The position numbers and the translations under genes are program-made. The notes below the pieces were generated by a model. The model worked only from the letters and a program-made list of their open reading frames with translations, made no database searches and had not been told where the DNA came from. Of a DNA stretch of 64,000 nt, positions 1-9,039 are shown one piece after another. Every line of letters starts with the position of its first letter. Within the stretch, counting starts at the first letter, position 1. Source of the stretch: UBA868 sp016776875 (GTDB lineage: Bacteria; Pseudomonadota; Gammaproteobacteria; Arenicellales; UBA868); the NCBI GenBank assembly GCA_051201585.1, contig CP179198.1, positions 124,001-188,000 of the forward strand. The letters are read 5' to 3'.

Positions 1-305
1 CCGTGCCGTGTCCCAGCTTTTGAGCTGATGTCTATCCAGTGTACTTGCAGGGCTTGAAACGCGTGCCAATAGCGTGATGCGGCTTCTGATTTGGCGGGAT
101 CATCCCGAAATTGAGCTTTTAGGGCCTCAAGTTTTTCAGTCGAAGTGATATCACCGGATGGATCGTTATCCGCTTTTAGCCATTCCAGCCATCCTGGCAG
201 TTGCGAAAAGGCCGGCATATCGCGCCCGGCATCATTCATTTGCCGAAGGTATTTTTCCAACTCGAAAAGAAAATCCTGATACTGCTCTGTCGGGTCGTGC
301 GGCAT
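1..305 (-). CDS. 5' part of a gene divergent from phasin; possibly a PHA synthase subunit (PhaE-like)
   Basis: The ATG is at 305 and the reading frame stays open to the left edge of the window (101 codons visible), so only the N-terminus is present. The visible protein is hydrophilic, rich in Trp and acidic residues (GWLEWLK, RYWHAFQALQVHW), with no signal peptide. It is divergent from a phasin-phaA-phaB-phaR block. In class III PHA loci of purple sulfur bacteria and relatives, phaC/phaE lie divergent from phasin and phaA, so PhaE is a reasonable guess from context. The protein itself does not show a motif I can name. No strong ribosome-binding site is seen. Confidence 0.55.
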   Translation of the reverse strand, partial: MPHDPTEQYQDFLFELEKYLRQMNDAGRDMPAFSQLPGWLEWLKADNDPSGDITSTEKLEALKAQFRDDPAKSEAASRYWHAFQALQVHWIDISSKAGTRH

Positions 306-465
306 AGCAGAATTCTAGATCACCCGGTTGTATCGTGGAAATTCGGACTAAAATCTAGATACTTGGTGCGATGCAGTTAAAATTAATTAAACTTAAGAAT
401 ACTTTTCGTGGTTTTTTATTCATATAAGACATTGTTTTTAAACAGTTTTAAAATCACCTGATTAA

Positions 466-510
466 TTGTTGCAATGCACCATCAAACCTGTTATTGTGCG
501 GTGCAACAAA
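466..510. promoter_or_regulatory. Candidate PhaR operator overlapping the phasin promoter
   Basis: TTGTTGCA (466-473) and TGCAACAA (502-509) form an inverted repeat, with TGC/GCA-rich sequence between. The 9-mer TGCGGTGCA (497-505) recurs at 3139-3147, just upstream of phaR. PhaR repressors are known to bind TGC/GCA-rich sites upstream of phasin genes and of phaR itself. TTGTTG (466-471) and TGTTAT (489-494), 17 bp apart, could be a weak sigma-70 promoter covered by the site. The operator assignment is inference. Confidence 0.45.
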
Positions 511-551
511 TTTAAGAACCGATCAAGCACCGTTGATTTTAGGATTAGAAA

Positions 552-929
552 ATGAAAGAAAATATGAATGAAACGTATCAAACCGCTTTTAAGGCCGCGT
601 CGGACGTCGCAAGCGACGCGGGTCAGTTAATGATCAAAAACATGGAAAAAATGATCGAGCTGCAGATGAGTTCTGCACGGATGTTCGCCGACACCATGCT
701 GGGCAATGCCCGCGATGTTCTCGAAATCAAGGACATGCAGACAGTCCGGACCTATTTTGAGAAGCAGCCGGAACTCACGCGTAACCTGGTTCAGAAGGTG
801 GCCAAGGACTCGGGCGCGTTGATGGAAATCGGCCAGAGTTACGCTGATGAAGCACAAGCGCTTTTGAAAAAATCAACCGCGAACTTCGCCGGCGTGGCAA
901 AGGCAAAGGCAAAAGCCAAAAAGTCCTAA
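552..929 (+). CDS. Phasin family protein (PHA granule-associated)
   Basis: This 125-residue protein is largely helical and amphipathic, with an A/K-rich tail (AKAKAKAKKS), typical of small phasins. Phasins coat polyhydroxyalkanoate granules and control their number and size. AGGA lies 8-11 bp before the ATG; a second Met four codons in is an alternative start. The gene precedes phaA, phaB and phaR on the same strand. It is separated from phaA by a hairpin terminator, so it is probably its own strongly expressed unit. The upstream region carries a candidate PhaR operator, which fits the known derepression of phasin genes when PhaR is titrated by nascent PHB. Confidence 0.9.
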   Translation: MKENMNETYQTAFKAASDVASDAGQLMIKNMEKMIELQMSSARMFADTMLGNARDVLEIKDMQTVRTYFEKQPELTRNLVQKVAKDSGALMEIGQSYADEAQALLKKSTANFAGVAKAKAKAKKS

Positions 930-974
930 AGGTTTCGCGAGGATGGGCGTCGTTGAGACGCAGCGAAAGGTTCC

Positions 975-1012
975 AAGCAGGGAAGATCAGTGAAGGCTGC
1001 TCTTCCCTGTTT
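975..1012 (+). terminator. Hairpin terminator after the phasin gene
   Basis: CAGGGAAGA (978-986) pairs with TCTTCCCTG (1001-1009), a perfect 9-bp stem with a 14-nt loop, followed by TTTCC. The U-tract is short. It lies in the phasin-phaA gap and would let phasin be expressed separately from phaA. Confidence 0.6.
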
Positions 1013-1139
1013 CCGTTAGACCGACGGTTCGGTACTTTTTCAGATTACTTCAAAAAAATCGGATAGATAATAAAGACTCTTGATAGGAGTTCAATAATAT
1101 GATGGCGACCGGTTTTCCCACCGCTAGGAAATTAACACG

Positions 1140-2324
1140 ATGAAAAACCCAACTGATGTCGTAATTGCCAGTGCTGCCCGAACCCCGGTTGGCGCCTTTA
1201 ATGGTTCACTCGGCGCACTACCTGCGAGTGAACTGGGTCGCACCGTAATCAGCGCAGCACTTGATCGTGCCAACGTGGCGCCAGAGGCGGTAACAGAAGT
1301 CATCATGGGACAGATCCTGACCGCAGGCGCCGGACAAAATCCTGCCCGACAGGCGGCTATCGGCGCCGGGATTCCGGTTGAGCGCACCGCAATGGTGATT
1401 AATCAACTCTGCGGGTCGGGACTCCGAGCCGTGGCGCTGGGTTTTCAATCCATTCGTAATGGTGATGCCGATGTGGTGATCGCCGGTGGCCAAGAAAGCA
1501 TGACCCAGGCACCGCACTGCGCGAATTTGCGCAACGGGCAAAAACTGGGGTCGCTTGAAATGATAGACAGTATGTTGATTGATGGTCTTTGGGACGCATT
1601 TCATGGTTATCACATGGGCAATACGGCAGAAAATGTCGCCAAACAATTCAACATCTCAAGAGAGGCCCAGGATGCCTTTGCTGCGGCATCTCAACAGAAG
1701 GCCGAGGCCGCTCAAAAAGCGGGTCGTTTTGAGGCTGAGATCACGCCGGTGGTGGTGAAAGGGCGTAAAGCGGAGATCCGGGTGGATACCGATGAGCATC
1801 CACGTCACGGAACCACCATTGATACCTTATCAGGGCTCCGGCCGGCGTTCGATAAAGAAGGCACGGTGACCGCGGGTAACGCGTCGGGTATCAATGATGG
1901 CGCGGCAGCCACCTTACTGATGTCGGCGAGCACTGCGGAAGCGCGTGGCATCACACCGATGGCCCGAATCGTGTCATGGGCGACTGCCGGTGTTGATCCG
2001 AGCATTATGGGAACGGGCCCGATTCCAGCCAGCCAGGCTGCGTTAGCAAAAGCAGGCTGGACCATCGATGATCTGGATTTGGTCGAAGCAAACGAAGCCT
2101 TTTCGGCACAGGCTTGTGCCGTCAACCAGGAAATGAAGTGGAATCCGGATATTGTTAACGTGAACGGCGGCGCGATTGCACTCGGTCACCCGATCGGGGC
2201 ATCCGGAGCACGGGTGTTAACCACGTTGTTGTATGAAATGACGCGTCGTGATCTTCGTCGAGGACTCGCGACATTATGTATCGGTGGCGGTATGGGTGTT
2301 GCAATGTGCGTTGAGCGCGTTTGA
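1140..2324 (+). CDS. phaA: Acetyl-CoA acetyltransferase (beta-ketothiolase), first step of PHB synthesis
   Basis: This 394-residue protein is a full-length biosynthetic thiolase. It condenses two acetyl-CoA to acetoacetyl-CoA in the cytoplasm. The nucleophile Cys91 sits in NQLCGSGLRA, His350 in GHPIGASGAR, and the second catalytic Cys (about 380) in the CIGGG loop. The start is set by AGGAA at 1126-1130, nine bases before the ATG. phaB follows after 52 bp, so the pair supplies 3-hydroxybutyryl-CoA for a PHA synthase that should lie off the left edge. Confidence 0.96.
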   Translation: MKNPTDVVIASAARTPVGAFNGSLGALPASELGRTVISAALDRANVAPEAVTEVIMGQILTAGAGQNPARQAAIGAGIPVERTAMVINQLCGSGLRAVALGFQSIRNGDADVVIAGGQESMTQAPHCANLRNGQKLGSLEMIDSMLIDGLWDAFHGYHMGNTAENVAKQFNISREAQDAFAAASQQKAEAAQKAGRFEAEITPVVVKGRKAEIRVDTDEHPRHGTTIDTLSGLRPAFDKEGTVTAGNASGINDGAAATLLMSASTAEARGITPMARIVSWATAGVDPSIMGTGPIPASQAALAKAGWTIDDLDLVEANEAFSAQACAVNQEMKWNPDIVNVNGGAIALGHPIGASGARVLTTLLYEMTRRDLRRGLATLCIGGGMGVAMCVERV

Positions 2325-2376
2325 CCCTGACGATACCGATAGTCGAAAAATTTATAACTATTTAAAGGAGTTTTAG

Positions 2377-3099
2377 ATGCCTCATACTGCAATTGTCACG
2401 GGCGGAACGCGGGGAATTGGCGCGGCGATTTCAATCGCACTGAGTGAAGCGGGTCATCGCGTTGCCGCAGCTTATGCGGGAAACGACGAGAAAGCGAGCG
2501 CCTTTAACGCTGAGACCGGCATTGACGTTTACCGGTTTGATGTGGCTGATTTTGATCAATGCGCCGAGAACGTATCCCGTATCGAGAGTGATCTGGGTGC
2601 GATTGGGATTTTAGTCAACAATGCGGGAATCACCCGAGACGGCACGCTGCACCGGATGGATTTCAATCAGTGGAATGCGGTGCTGCAAACCAACTTGTCT
2701 TCTTGTTACAACATGAGTCACGCGGTGATTTCAGGCATGCGTGAACGGAACTTCGGTCGTATCGTCAACATTGGCTCGGTGAATGGTCAGGCGGGCCAAT
2801 ATGGACAGGTCAACTATGCCGCCGCAAAGTCGGGCATTCACGGCTTTACGAAAGCGCTCGCTCTGGAGGGTGCCGCAAAGGGGATTACCGTGAATGCGAT
2901 TGCACCGGGTTACGTGGATACTGACATGGTTCGTGCGGTGCCAGAAAAAGTGCTTGAAAAGATTATCGCGACAATTCCTGTCGGTCGTCTGGGCTATGCA
3001 AGTGATATCGCACGTGCGGTGATGTTTTTGGTCGCCGATGAAGCAACTTTCGTTACGGGCTCAACGCTGTCGATCAATGGTGGCCAGCATATGTACTAA
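2377..3099 (+). CDS. phaB: Acetoacetyl-CoA reductase (NADPH-dependent SDR)
   Basis: This 240-residue short-chain dehydrogenase has the nucleotide-binding TGGTRGIG at residues 8-15, NNAG at about 81-84, catalytic Ser134, and Tyr147/Lys151 in the YAAAK motif. It reduces acetoacetyl-CoA to (R)-3-hydroxybutyryl-CoA, the monomer for PHB. The call over FabG rests on sequence resemblance to PhaB proteins (early TRDGTLHRM, C-terminal SINGGQHMY) and on the phaA neighbour. A clear AAAGGAG lies six bases before the ATG. Confidence 0.95.
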   Translation: MPHTAIVTGGTRGIGAAISIALSEAGHRVAAAYAGNDEKASAFNAETGIDVYRFDVADFDQCAENVSRIESDLGAIGILVNNAGITRDGTLHRMDFNQWNAVLQTNLSSCYNMSHAVISGMRERNFGRIVNIGSVNGQAGQYGQVNYAAAKSGIHGFTKALALEGAAKGITVNAIAPGYVDTDMVRAVPEKVLEKIIATIPVGRLGYASDIARAVMFLVADEATFVTGSTLSINGGQHMY

Positions 3100-3135
3100 G
3101 GGTTCTGGTGATACTGGTTTTGTGCGTGGTATTAT

Positions 3136-3150
3136 TATTGCGGTGCACAA
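3136..3150. promoter_or_regulatory. Candidate PhaR autoregulatory operator
   Basis: ATTGCGGTGCACAA at 3137-3150 closely matches ATTGTGCGGTGCAACAA at 493-509 upstream of phasin; the shared core is TGCGGTGCA. It lies about 25 bp before phaR. Autorepression of phaR is documented in Ralstonia and Paracoccus. The site itself is inferred. Confidence 0.45.
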
Positions 3151-3171
3151 TCACGGGTCTGGACACGTAGT

Positions 3172-3675
3172 ATGCGAACCATCAAGAAGTATCCCAACCG
3201 CCGTCTTTACGATACCGAGGTCAGCCGTTACATCACGGTTTCGGATCTTCGCCAACTCATTGTGGATGGCGAAGAATTCAGTGTCATTGATGTTGCTAGC
3301 GACGACGACATCACGCGTTCGGTTTTGTTGCAGATCATTAACGAGCAGGAAAATGGCGGCCAACCGCTGTTTACAACCGAAATCCTGACGAATCTGATTC
3401 GCTTTTATGGCGGCACGACCCAGAAGATGTTCACTGACTACCTTGATCGTAGTCTCTCGCTTTTTGTTGAACAGCAAAAGGCGTACCAGGATCGATTTGC
3501 AGAATTTCTGGGTCAGTCATCGGTTGGCGTGATGTCCGAAATGGCCAAACGTAATCTGGAGGTCTGGCAGGATGCGCAGAAGAATTTTTTGCGCTCCGCG
3601 GGATTCACGGGCGACGATTCCGGGACATCTTCCAAGTCCCCCAGCAAGGCCGGCAAAAAGCCGACCAAAGAATAG
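3172..3675 (+). CDS. phaR: Polyhydroxyalkanoate synthesis repressor PhaR
   Basis: This 167-residue protein begins with the PHB/PHA accumulation regulator DNA-binding domain (IKKYPNRRLYDTE at about residues 4-16). The second conserved region (LLQIINEQENGG, ending near GGTTQKMF) follows, then an alpha-helical segment and a polar Ser/Lys tail. PhaR represses phasin and its own gene and is released by binding PHB granules. Length matches the family. It is the last gene of the PHB block. The next gene starts one base after its TAG stop, so read-through transcription into the ThDP enzyme is likely. Confidence 0.95.
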   Translation: MRTIKKYPNRRLYDTEVSRYITVSDLRQLIVDGEEFSVIDVASDDDITRSVLLQIINEQENGGQPLFTTEILTNLIRFYGGTTQKMFTDYLDRSLSLFVEQQKAYQDRFAEFLGQSSVGVMSEMAKRNLEVWQDAQKNFLRSAGFTGDDSGTSSKSPSKAGKKPTKE

Positions 3676-3676
3676 G

Positions 3677-5351
3677 GTGACCTCTACGAAATTACCAACG
3701 CGAAGCGGCGGCGAAATTCTGGTCGACGCGCTTTCTGTTCAGAAAGTTAAACACGTGTTTTGCGTACCCGGCGAGAGTTTTCTGGCGGCGCTTGACGCGT
3801 TGGGTCATGCGTCAGACATTCATACCGTGGTTTGTCGGCAGGAAGGTGGTGCAGCGATGATGGCTGAGGCCATGGCAAAGCTAACGGGAGAGCCCGGTGT
3901 TTGTTTTGTTACGCGAGGACCCGGCGCCACAAATGCCGCGTCGGGTATTCATGTCGCGGCTCAGGACTCGACGCCACTGGTATTGTTAATTGGCCAGGTC
4001 GCGACGGATGCACTGTTTCGCGAAGCATTTCAGGAGATTGACTACGTCCAGTTCTACGGTTCGATTGCCAAGCACGTTGAGCAGGTTTATGACCCCGCAC
4101 GGCTGCCGGAAGTGATGAGCCGTGCTTTTCATACGGCCTGCAACGGGCGTATGGGGCCGGTTGTCGTCGTTCTGCCGGAGGATGTACTTCGTGATCTTTC
4201 AGCGGTTCCGGATGTGCCGATGCGTCGGTCGCTCAACATCGAGCCATCGAGCAAAGACCTGACCGCTTTTTCAAAGATCGTCGGCGAGTCGAAACGGCCC
4301 TTGCTTATCGCCGGTGGCCGGAACTGGGATCCGGAAGCCCGTGCGGCTCTGCATCAATTTTCCCGCGAGTGGGAACTGCCGGTCGCCGCTGCCTGGCGGT
4401 ACCATGATGTTTTTGATCACGGAGACGAGAATTACGTTGGTGATGTGGGCATTGGCATGAATCCGGGAGCTAGAGGGCGCCCTTCAAGCTGCGGATCTGG
4501 TCATTGCGCTGGGCATTCGCCTGGGCGAAATGACGACAAAAGGCTATAGCCGTTTGCAGCCTCCGCTGCCGGCACAAAAACTGATTCATATTTTTCAGAG
4601 TCCGGAAGAATTGGGCCGGGTGTATTACCCTGAGCTTGCGATCGCAGTTTCTGCGCCGGAATTTGCGCGATCGCTCTCCCGGTTGCCAATTCCCGCGAGG
4701 TTGCCTTGGGCGGAAAAGACCCAGAGTTTGCGACACAGTTATCTGGAATGGATTAAACCTGCAGCCGTGCAGGGAGAACTTGATCTTTCCACGGTGATGA
4801 TCGAGTTGGACCAAATCCTCGCTAAGGATGCGATTGTGACCAATGGTGCCGGTAACAATTCAGGATGGTTGCATCGATTTTTCAGATTTGTCGGGGAACG
4901 TCGACAGCTCGCACCGACAAGTGGTTCAATGGGTTATGGATTGCCGGCTGCGATCGCGGCATCGCTGGCTTATCCAAACCGGCAGGTGGTGGCAGTGGTG
5001 GGGGATGGTGATGTCCAAATGACGAGTCAGGAGCTCGCGACGGTATCGCAGCAAAAACTTTCAGTCATCATTATCGTCATTAATAATGCCATGCTGGGAA
5101 CGATCCGGATGCATCAGGAAGTTCATTATCCCGGGCGAGTCAGCAATACCGCACTGCAAAACCCCGATTTCTGTGCGTTAGCCGCAGCGCATGGTCTCGC
5201 TTCGGCGCGGGTGACCCGGACCGAAGCATTTTCATCAGCGCTCGAGAACGCATTATCTGAATCGGGCAGTACGCTTATCGAAATCGTGACCGGAGCTGAA
5301 GCTATTTCGCATAACGCAACGATTACCGAACTGCGAAACCGTTCGCATTAA
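3677..5351 (+). pseudogene. Thiamine-diphosphate-dependent enzyme (acetolactate synthase-like), interrupted by a +1 frameshift
   Basis: Two frames together make one ThDP enzyme of about 557 residues. The first runs from GTG 3677, one base after phaR, with VFCVPGESFLAALD, the cofactor-activating Glu in RQEGGAAMMAEA, and TRGPGATNAA. It goes out of frame near 4465. The second frame (4461-5351) continues with GALQAADLVIALG and carries the ThDP/Mg site GDGDVQ...INN. Deleting one G from GGG at 4465-4467 gives NPELEGALQAADLVIA with no gap. The substrate cannot be read from sequence; relatives include acetolactate synthase and benzoylformate decarboxylase types. A sequencing insertion is as likely as a true mutation. 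Confidence 0.85.
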
Positions 5352-5377
5352 CGCCATCAATGTCGTAAGGAGAGCCC

Positions 5378-6130
5378 ATGCGTTTGCAATTAGCGGCCTG
5401 GCCGGAAGTCGAAAATTACCTAAAGACCTCTTCTTCGATCATTATTCCAATTGGATCCACGGAGCAGCATGGACCCAATGGGCTAATTGGTACCGATGCA
5501 ATCTGTCCAACCGCGATTGCATATGAACTTGAGGAAAAAATTGATGTGCTCATTGGTCCCACACTGGCCGTCGGCATGGCACAACATCATCTCGGGTTCC
5601 CCGGCTCCATTGCTTTTCGACCGTCCACATTGCTTGCCGTGGTTAGGGATGTGGTTGAATCCCTCACCGGTCAAGGCTTTACGCACATCTACTTTTTGAA
5701 TGGCCACGGTGGCAATGTCGCGACCGTGACCGCGGCTTTCTCAGAAGTTTGGTCAATATCCAGTTTCGCGGGAAGTGAGGTGCCACCCCCGTGCCTACGG
5801 CTTCGCAACTGGTACTTGGGACCCCGGGTGAACAGACTTTCAGATGAACTCTATGGCGATGCAGAGGGGAGTCATGCGACGCCTTCGGAAGTGTCGCTAA
5901 GCTGGTATGCACATCCAGAGGCAGTAAAAAACGTCGCTCTCAGTCCAGAGCTCGCTCCGAAGGGTGCCATTCGAGACGCGGCTGATTACCGCCGGCAGTT
6001 TCCGGACGGCCGCATCGGCTCGAATCCCGGGTTGGCGAGCGTTGAGCATGGCCGGCGAATACTTGAGGCAGCTGTCGGTGACACGCTCGAGGACTTTAAT
6101 CTTTTCATTCAGACAAACACCTCACGCTAA
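5378..6130 (+). CDS. Creatininase family amidohydrolase
   Basis: This 250-residue protein has the family's metal-binding motifs: STEQHG at about 28-33 (Glu and His ligands), GTDAI at about 38-42 (Asp ligand), LNGHGGN at about 108-114, and a late Glu in AEGSHATPSE. Creatininase-fold enzymes hydrolyse cyclic or linear amide bonds with two metal ions; examples include creatininase, MftE and ArfB. The true substrate is unknown here. AAGGAGA precedes the ATG. It sits 26 bp after the ThDP enzyme and directly abuts the next gene, suggesting one operon. Confidence 0.85.
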   Translation: MRLQLAAWPEVENYLKTSSSIIIPIGSTEQHGPNGLIGTDAICPTAIAYELEEKIDVLIGPTLAVGMAQHHLGFPGSIAFRPSTLLAVVRDVVESLTGQGFTHIYFLNGHGGNVATVTAAFSEVWSISSFAGSEVPPPCLRLRNWYLGPRVNRLSDELYGDAEGSHATPSEVSLSWYAHPEAVKNVALSPELAPKGAIRDAADYRRQFPDGRIGSNPGLASVEHGRRILEAAVGDTLEDFNLFIQTNTSR

Positions 6131-6493
6131 ATGACGGACCAAACTCCGGAATTTATTCGGGCGCTTTCTGCAGCGGTCAATGATTTTGCCGAGGCCCGCG
6201 ATTGGGAGCCATTCCACTCTCCAAAAAACCTGTCCATGGCGCTGATGGTTGAAGCCGCAGAGCTCGTGGAACACTTCCAGTGGCTGAGCGAGCAACAGAG
6301 CTTCGATCTGCCGCCCCAAAAGCGCCAGGCGGTGTCCGAGGAACTCGCTGATGTATTGATCTATCTGGTCCGGCTTGCTTCCCGACTTGAGATTGATCTG
6401 GAGCAGGCGGCGTGGGAGAAGCTTGAGATTAATAAACAGAAATATCCTGTTGAAAAGTCTCGCGGAATCGCAAAAAAATATACCGAGCTGTAA
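6131..6493 (+). CDS. MazG-like nucleotide pyrophosphohydrolase
   Basis: This 120-residue all-alpha NTP pyrophosphatase carries the two acidic metal motifs of the MazG/dCTPase superfamily: EAAELVEHFQW (about residues 37-47) and EELADVLIYL (about 71-80). A conserved KYPVEKSRG-type tail follows. Proteins like this hydrolyse non-canonical or excess dNTPs to the monophosphate. The ATG follows immediately after the TAA of the creatininase gene, so translation is coupled. The end converges on the acyl-CoA synthetase gene with a 10-bp gap. Confidence 0.85.
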   Translation: MTDQTPEFIRALSAAVNDFAEARDWEPFHSPKNLSMALMVEAAELVEHFQWLSEQQSFDLPPQKRQAVSEELADVLIYLVRLASRLEIDLEQAAWEKLEINKQKYPVEKSRGIAKKYTEL

Positions 6494-6503
6494 TGAATCG
6501 CTT

Positions 6504-8018
6504 TCAGGGATCGAAAGCGTTTGCAAATTGTTCTCGAAGCACGTTTTTTTGAACTTTCCCCATTGTGTTTCGCGGTAAAGAATCCACAGTGAAAATTTTG
6601 CGCGGTACTTTGAATCCCGCCAATCGCCGTTTGAGGGTTGGGATCATGGCCTCGGGTTCAATTTTGAAGCCTGCCTTTGGACAGATTACTGCGACTAATC
6701 CCTCGCCAAGATCGGCATGCGGTACGCCGATGATCGCGGTTTCGCTTACGCCGTCCAGCGCGTCAATGGCCTCTTCGATTTCTTTCGGATAGATGTTGAG
6801 TCCGCCGCTGATCACGAGATCTTTTTCACGACCGACGATCTGGATACGCCCGTGCTCATCCATCCTGGCCATGTCGCCTGAAATAAAAAAATCATCGTCT
6901 GTGAACTCACGAGCTGTTTTTTCCGGCATCTGCCAGTAGCCTTTAAACACGTTGGGACCTTGCATTTGAAGGACGCCCGTTTCGCCGGCGGCAACGGGTT
7001 GATTTTGGTTATCGCAGATCCGGATGGTGACGTCGGGAAGTGCATAACCGACCGTTCCCGGAACGCGCTCGCCCTCCAGGGGGTTCGATGCGATCATGAT
7101 CGCCTCCGACATGCCATAGCGTTCAAGAATTCTCTGCCCGGTTTGCTTAAAGAAGGCTTGCCAGGTTTGTTCGAGCAACGGCGCTGATCCACTGATGAAC
7201 AAACGCATGCGCTCGCAACTGCCTTGATTGAAATCCGACGTTTGCAGAAGCCGGGTGTAAAACGTGGGTACACCCATCATGACCGTAATCTCGGGTAGCT
7301 GTCTCATGACTTCGTCCGGATCAAAGCGCTCGAGAAAGCGCATCGATATGCCACACAGCATCGCGCAATGAACGGCAACGAATAATCCGTGAACGTGGTA
7401 AATCGGCAGCGCGTGTAGCAGCACATCAGTTTCACGAAATCCCCATAGGTCGATTAAGGTCAGTGCATTGCTGGCCAGGTTATTGTGGCTCAGCATTGCC
7501 CCCTTGGATCGGCCGGTAGTGCCCGAGGTATAGATAATGGAAGCGATATCGTTGGCATCAGTACTGGCGATCTCCTCAACAGGTTCTGCATTTGTTATCG
7601 CATCAGCGAGGGAACCTGCGCCGTCTGTATCAAAAGTCAGAAGGGTAGCGCCGGTATTCCGGGCGATATCGACAAGATCATCTTCCGTTTCAGGGCGAGC
7701 GATGAATAGCCGAGGGCGAGCGTCACCTAAAAAATAGGTCACTTCGGTCGGGGTGTAGGCGGTATTGAGCGGAACGAAAATAGCCCCAATACGCAATGTC
7801 GCTAGATATAAAAGCAGCGCGTAGGGGGATTTATCAATCTGAACAAGCACCCGATCACCTGGGGTGACATCAAGCGACCGGAGCGCGCCGGCATACCGGG
7901 CACTCATGATGTCAACGTCGGTGTAAGTCCATTGTTGACCCCGGGGGGTCTCGATCCATAGTGCGTTCGGATCTTGCGGGAAACGCTGTTGCAGTAGAGA
8001 GTAAAGGTTATGGTTCAA
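6504..8018 (-). CDS. matB: Malonyl-CoA synthase-like acyl-CoA synthetase (AMP-forming)
   Basis: This 504-residue adenylate-forming enzyme has the AMP-binding loop YTSGTTGRSKGAM (about 167-179), YGMSE (about 300), the GDMAR hinge region, and a C-terminal catalytic Lys in PRNTMGKVQK. The N-terminus (ETPRGQQWTYTDVDIMSARYA, LNTAYTPTEVTYFLGDA) closely resembles MatB/ACSF3 malonyl-CoA synthetases, which make malonyl-CoA from malonate. No malonate decarboxylase or transporter is adjacent. It is transcribed alone, divergent from the alpha/beta-hydrolase gene. The substrate call is by family resemblance. Confidence 0.85.
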   Translation of the reverse strand: MNHNLYSLLQQRFPQDPNALWIETPRGQQWTYTDVDIMSARYAGALRSLDVTPGDRVLVQIDKSPYALLLYLATLRIGAIFVPLNTAYTPTEVTYFLGDARPRLFIARPETEDDLVDIARNTGATLLTFDTDGAGSLADAITNAEPVEEIASTDANDIASIIYTSGTTGRSKGAMLSHNNLASNALTLIDLWGFRETDVLLHALPIYHVHGLFVAVHCAMLCGISMRFLERFDPDEVMRQLPEITVMMGVPTFYTRLLQTSDFNQGSCERMRLFISGSAPLLEQTWQAFFKQTGQRILERYGMSEAIMIASNPLEGERVPGTVGYALPDVTIRICDNQNQPVAAGETGVLQMQGPNVFKGYWQMPEKTAREFTDDDFFISGDMARMDEHGRIQIVGREKDLVISGGLNIYPKEIEEAIDALDGVSETAIIGVPHADLGEGLVAVICPKAGFKIEPEAMIPTLKRRLAGFKVPRKIFTVDSLPRNTMGKVQKNVLREQFANAFDP

Positions 8019-8128
8019 GGGCTAGGGTGATAGTGAAATCAAACAAGACGATTTTAGCGGTAGATGTCATCATGTGCAGGGTTGGATTTGTATTCAGAAT
8101 CGAAAGCGTTTCGAGAGACGTTTAAAAA

Positions 8129-8959
8129 ATGAAAAAAGAGCTCGCGGTACTAGTGATTCACGGGATCGGTCGGCAGGACGAAAACTTTGCTGACGAGTTA
8201 AAAGAGGGGGTCAGCGCCCAATTGGCGCGTCTCGGACGCGACCCGGAGTCTGTCGCCTGGCAGACGATTTTTTGGGACGATATCCTAAGTCCCGCCCAAG
8301 ACGCCTATCTTGAGTCTGCTTTCGATTCCAATGAACTCAGGGCAAAACGAACGAGATCGTTTTTACTCAGTGCACTGGGAGACGCTGCAAGTTACCGTCA
8401 ACTGCCCTCAGGTGGAAGACGCGGCGGAGCGGAGAACATCACCTATCGTCGGATACATGCGAGGATTTCCCAATCGCTGAAAGAGTTATATCAACAACAA
8501 CTGGGAGCGCGGCCTGTCCCGTTGGTCGGGCTTGCTCATTCGTTTGGGGGTCATATTTTGTCGAATTACATCTGGGACGCCCAGAGACGGCCGAATCAGA
8601 GACTTTCCGCTTTCGAGCGGATGAATTGGTTGTCGGGATTAGTCACGTTTGGCTGCAATATCCCGCTTTTCACATTCGCCTGTCTTGATGTGATTCCGAT
8701 CCAGTTTCCACCGGCGCGACTGCCCGCCCGGTTAAAACAACATGCGCAATGGCTCAATTTGTTCGATCCGGACGATCTTCTTGCCTGGCCTTTAAAACCG
8801 ATTAACGCCGCTTATGCGAAGGTCGTGAGCCATGATGAGGAGATTAATGTTGGCGGACTGGTGAGTGGCGCAACTCCTGCATCTCACCTCGCCTATTGGC
8901 AAGATGCTGCTTTTGCGAGTCGGGTAGCTGATTTTTTGAATTCCCTGCTGAAGCATTAA
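8129..8959 (+). CDS. Predicted alpha/beta-fold hydrolase of unknown substrate
   Basis: This 276-residue protein has an N-terminal VLVIHGIGRQ (HG oxyanion motif, about residues 7-16) and a nucleophile elbow AHSFGGH at about 136-142, where Ser138 would be catalytic. A C-terminal HDEE region could supply acid or His. There is no signal peptide, so it is probably cytoplasmic. It resembles uncharacterised lipase-like hydrolases. It is monocistronic and followed by a small hairpin. Confidence 0.65.
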   Translation: MKKELAVLVIHGIGRQDENFADELKEGVSAQLARLGRDPESVAWQTIFWDDILSPAQDAYLESAFDSNELRAKRTRSFLLSALGDAASYRQLPSGGRRGGAENITYRRIHARISQSLKELYQQQLGARPVPLVGLAHSFGGHILSNYIWDAQRRPNQRLSAFERMNWLSGLVTFGCNIPLFTFACLDVIPIQFPPARLPARLKQHAQWLNLFDPDDLLAWPLKPINAAYAKVVSHDEEINVGGLVSGATPASHLAYWQDAAFASRVADFLNSLLKH

Positions 8960-8968
8960 ATAATAAAA

Positions 8969-8990
8969 GCCCGCCTTTTTCCTCGGGCCT
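8969..8990 (+). terminator. Weak hairpin after the hydrolase gene
   Basis: GCCCG (8969-8973) can pair with CGGGC (8984-8988). The loop is pyrimidine-rich and there is no long T-run after it, so this is only a possible terminator. Confidence 0.3.
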
Positions 8991-9039
8991 GATTTAGTGC
9001 ACAATGGGAAATTATCCGCCGAGTTTGCTGGAATACACC

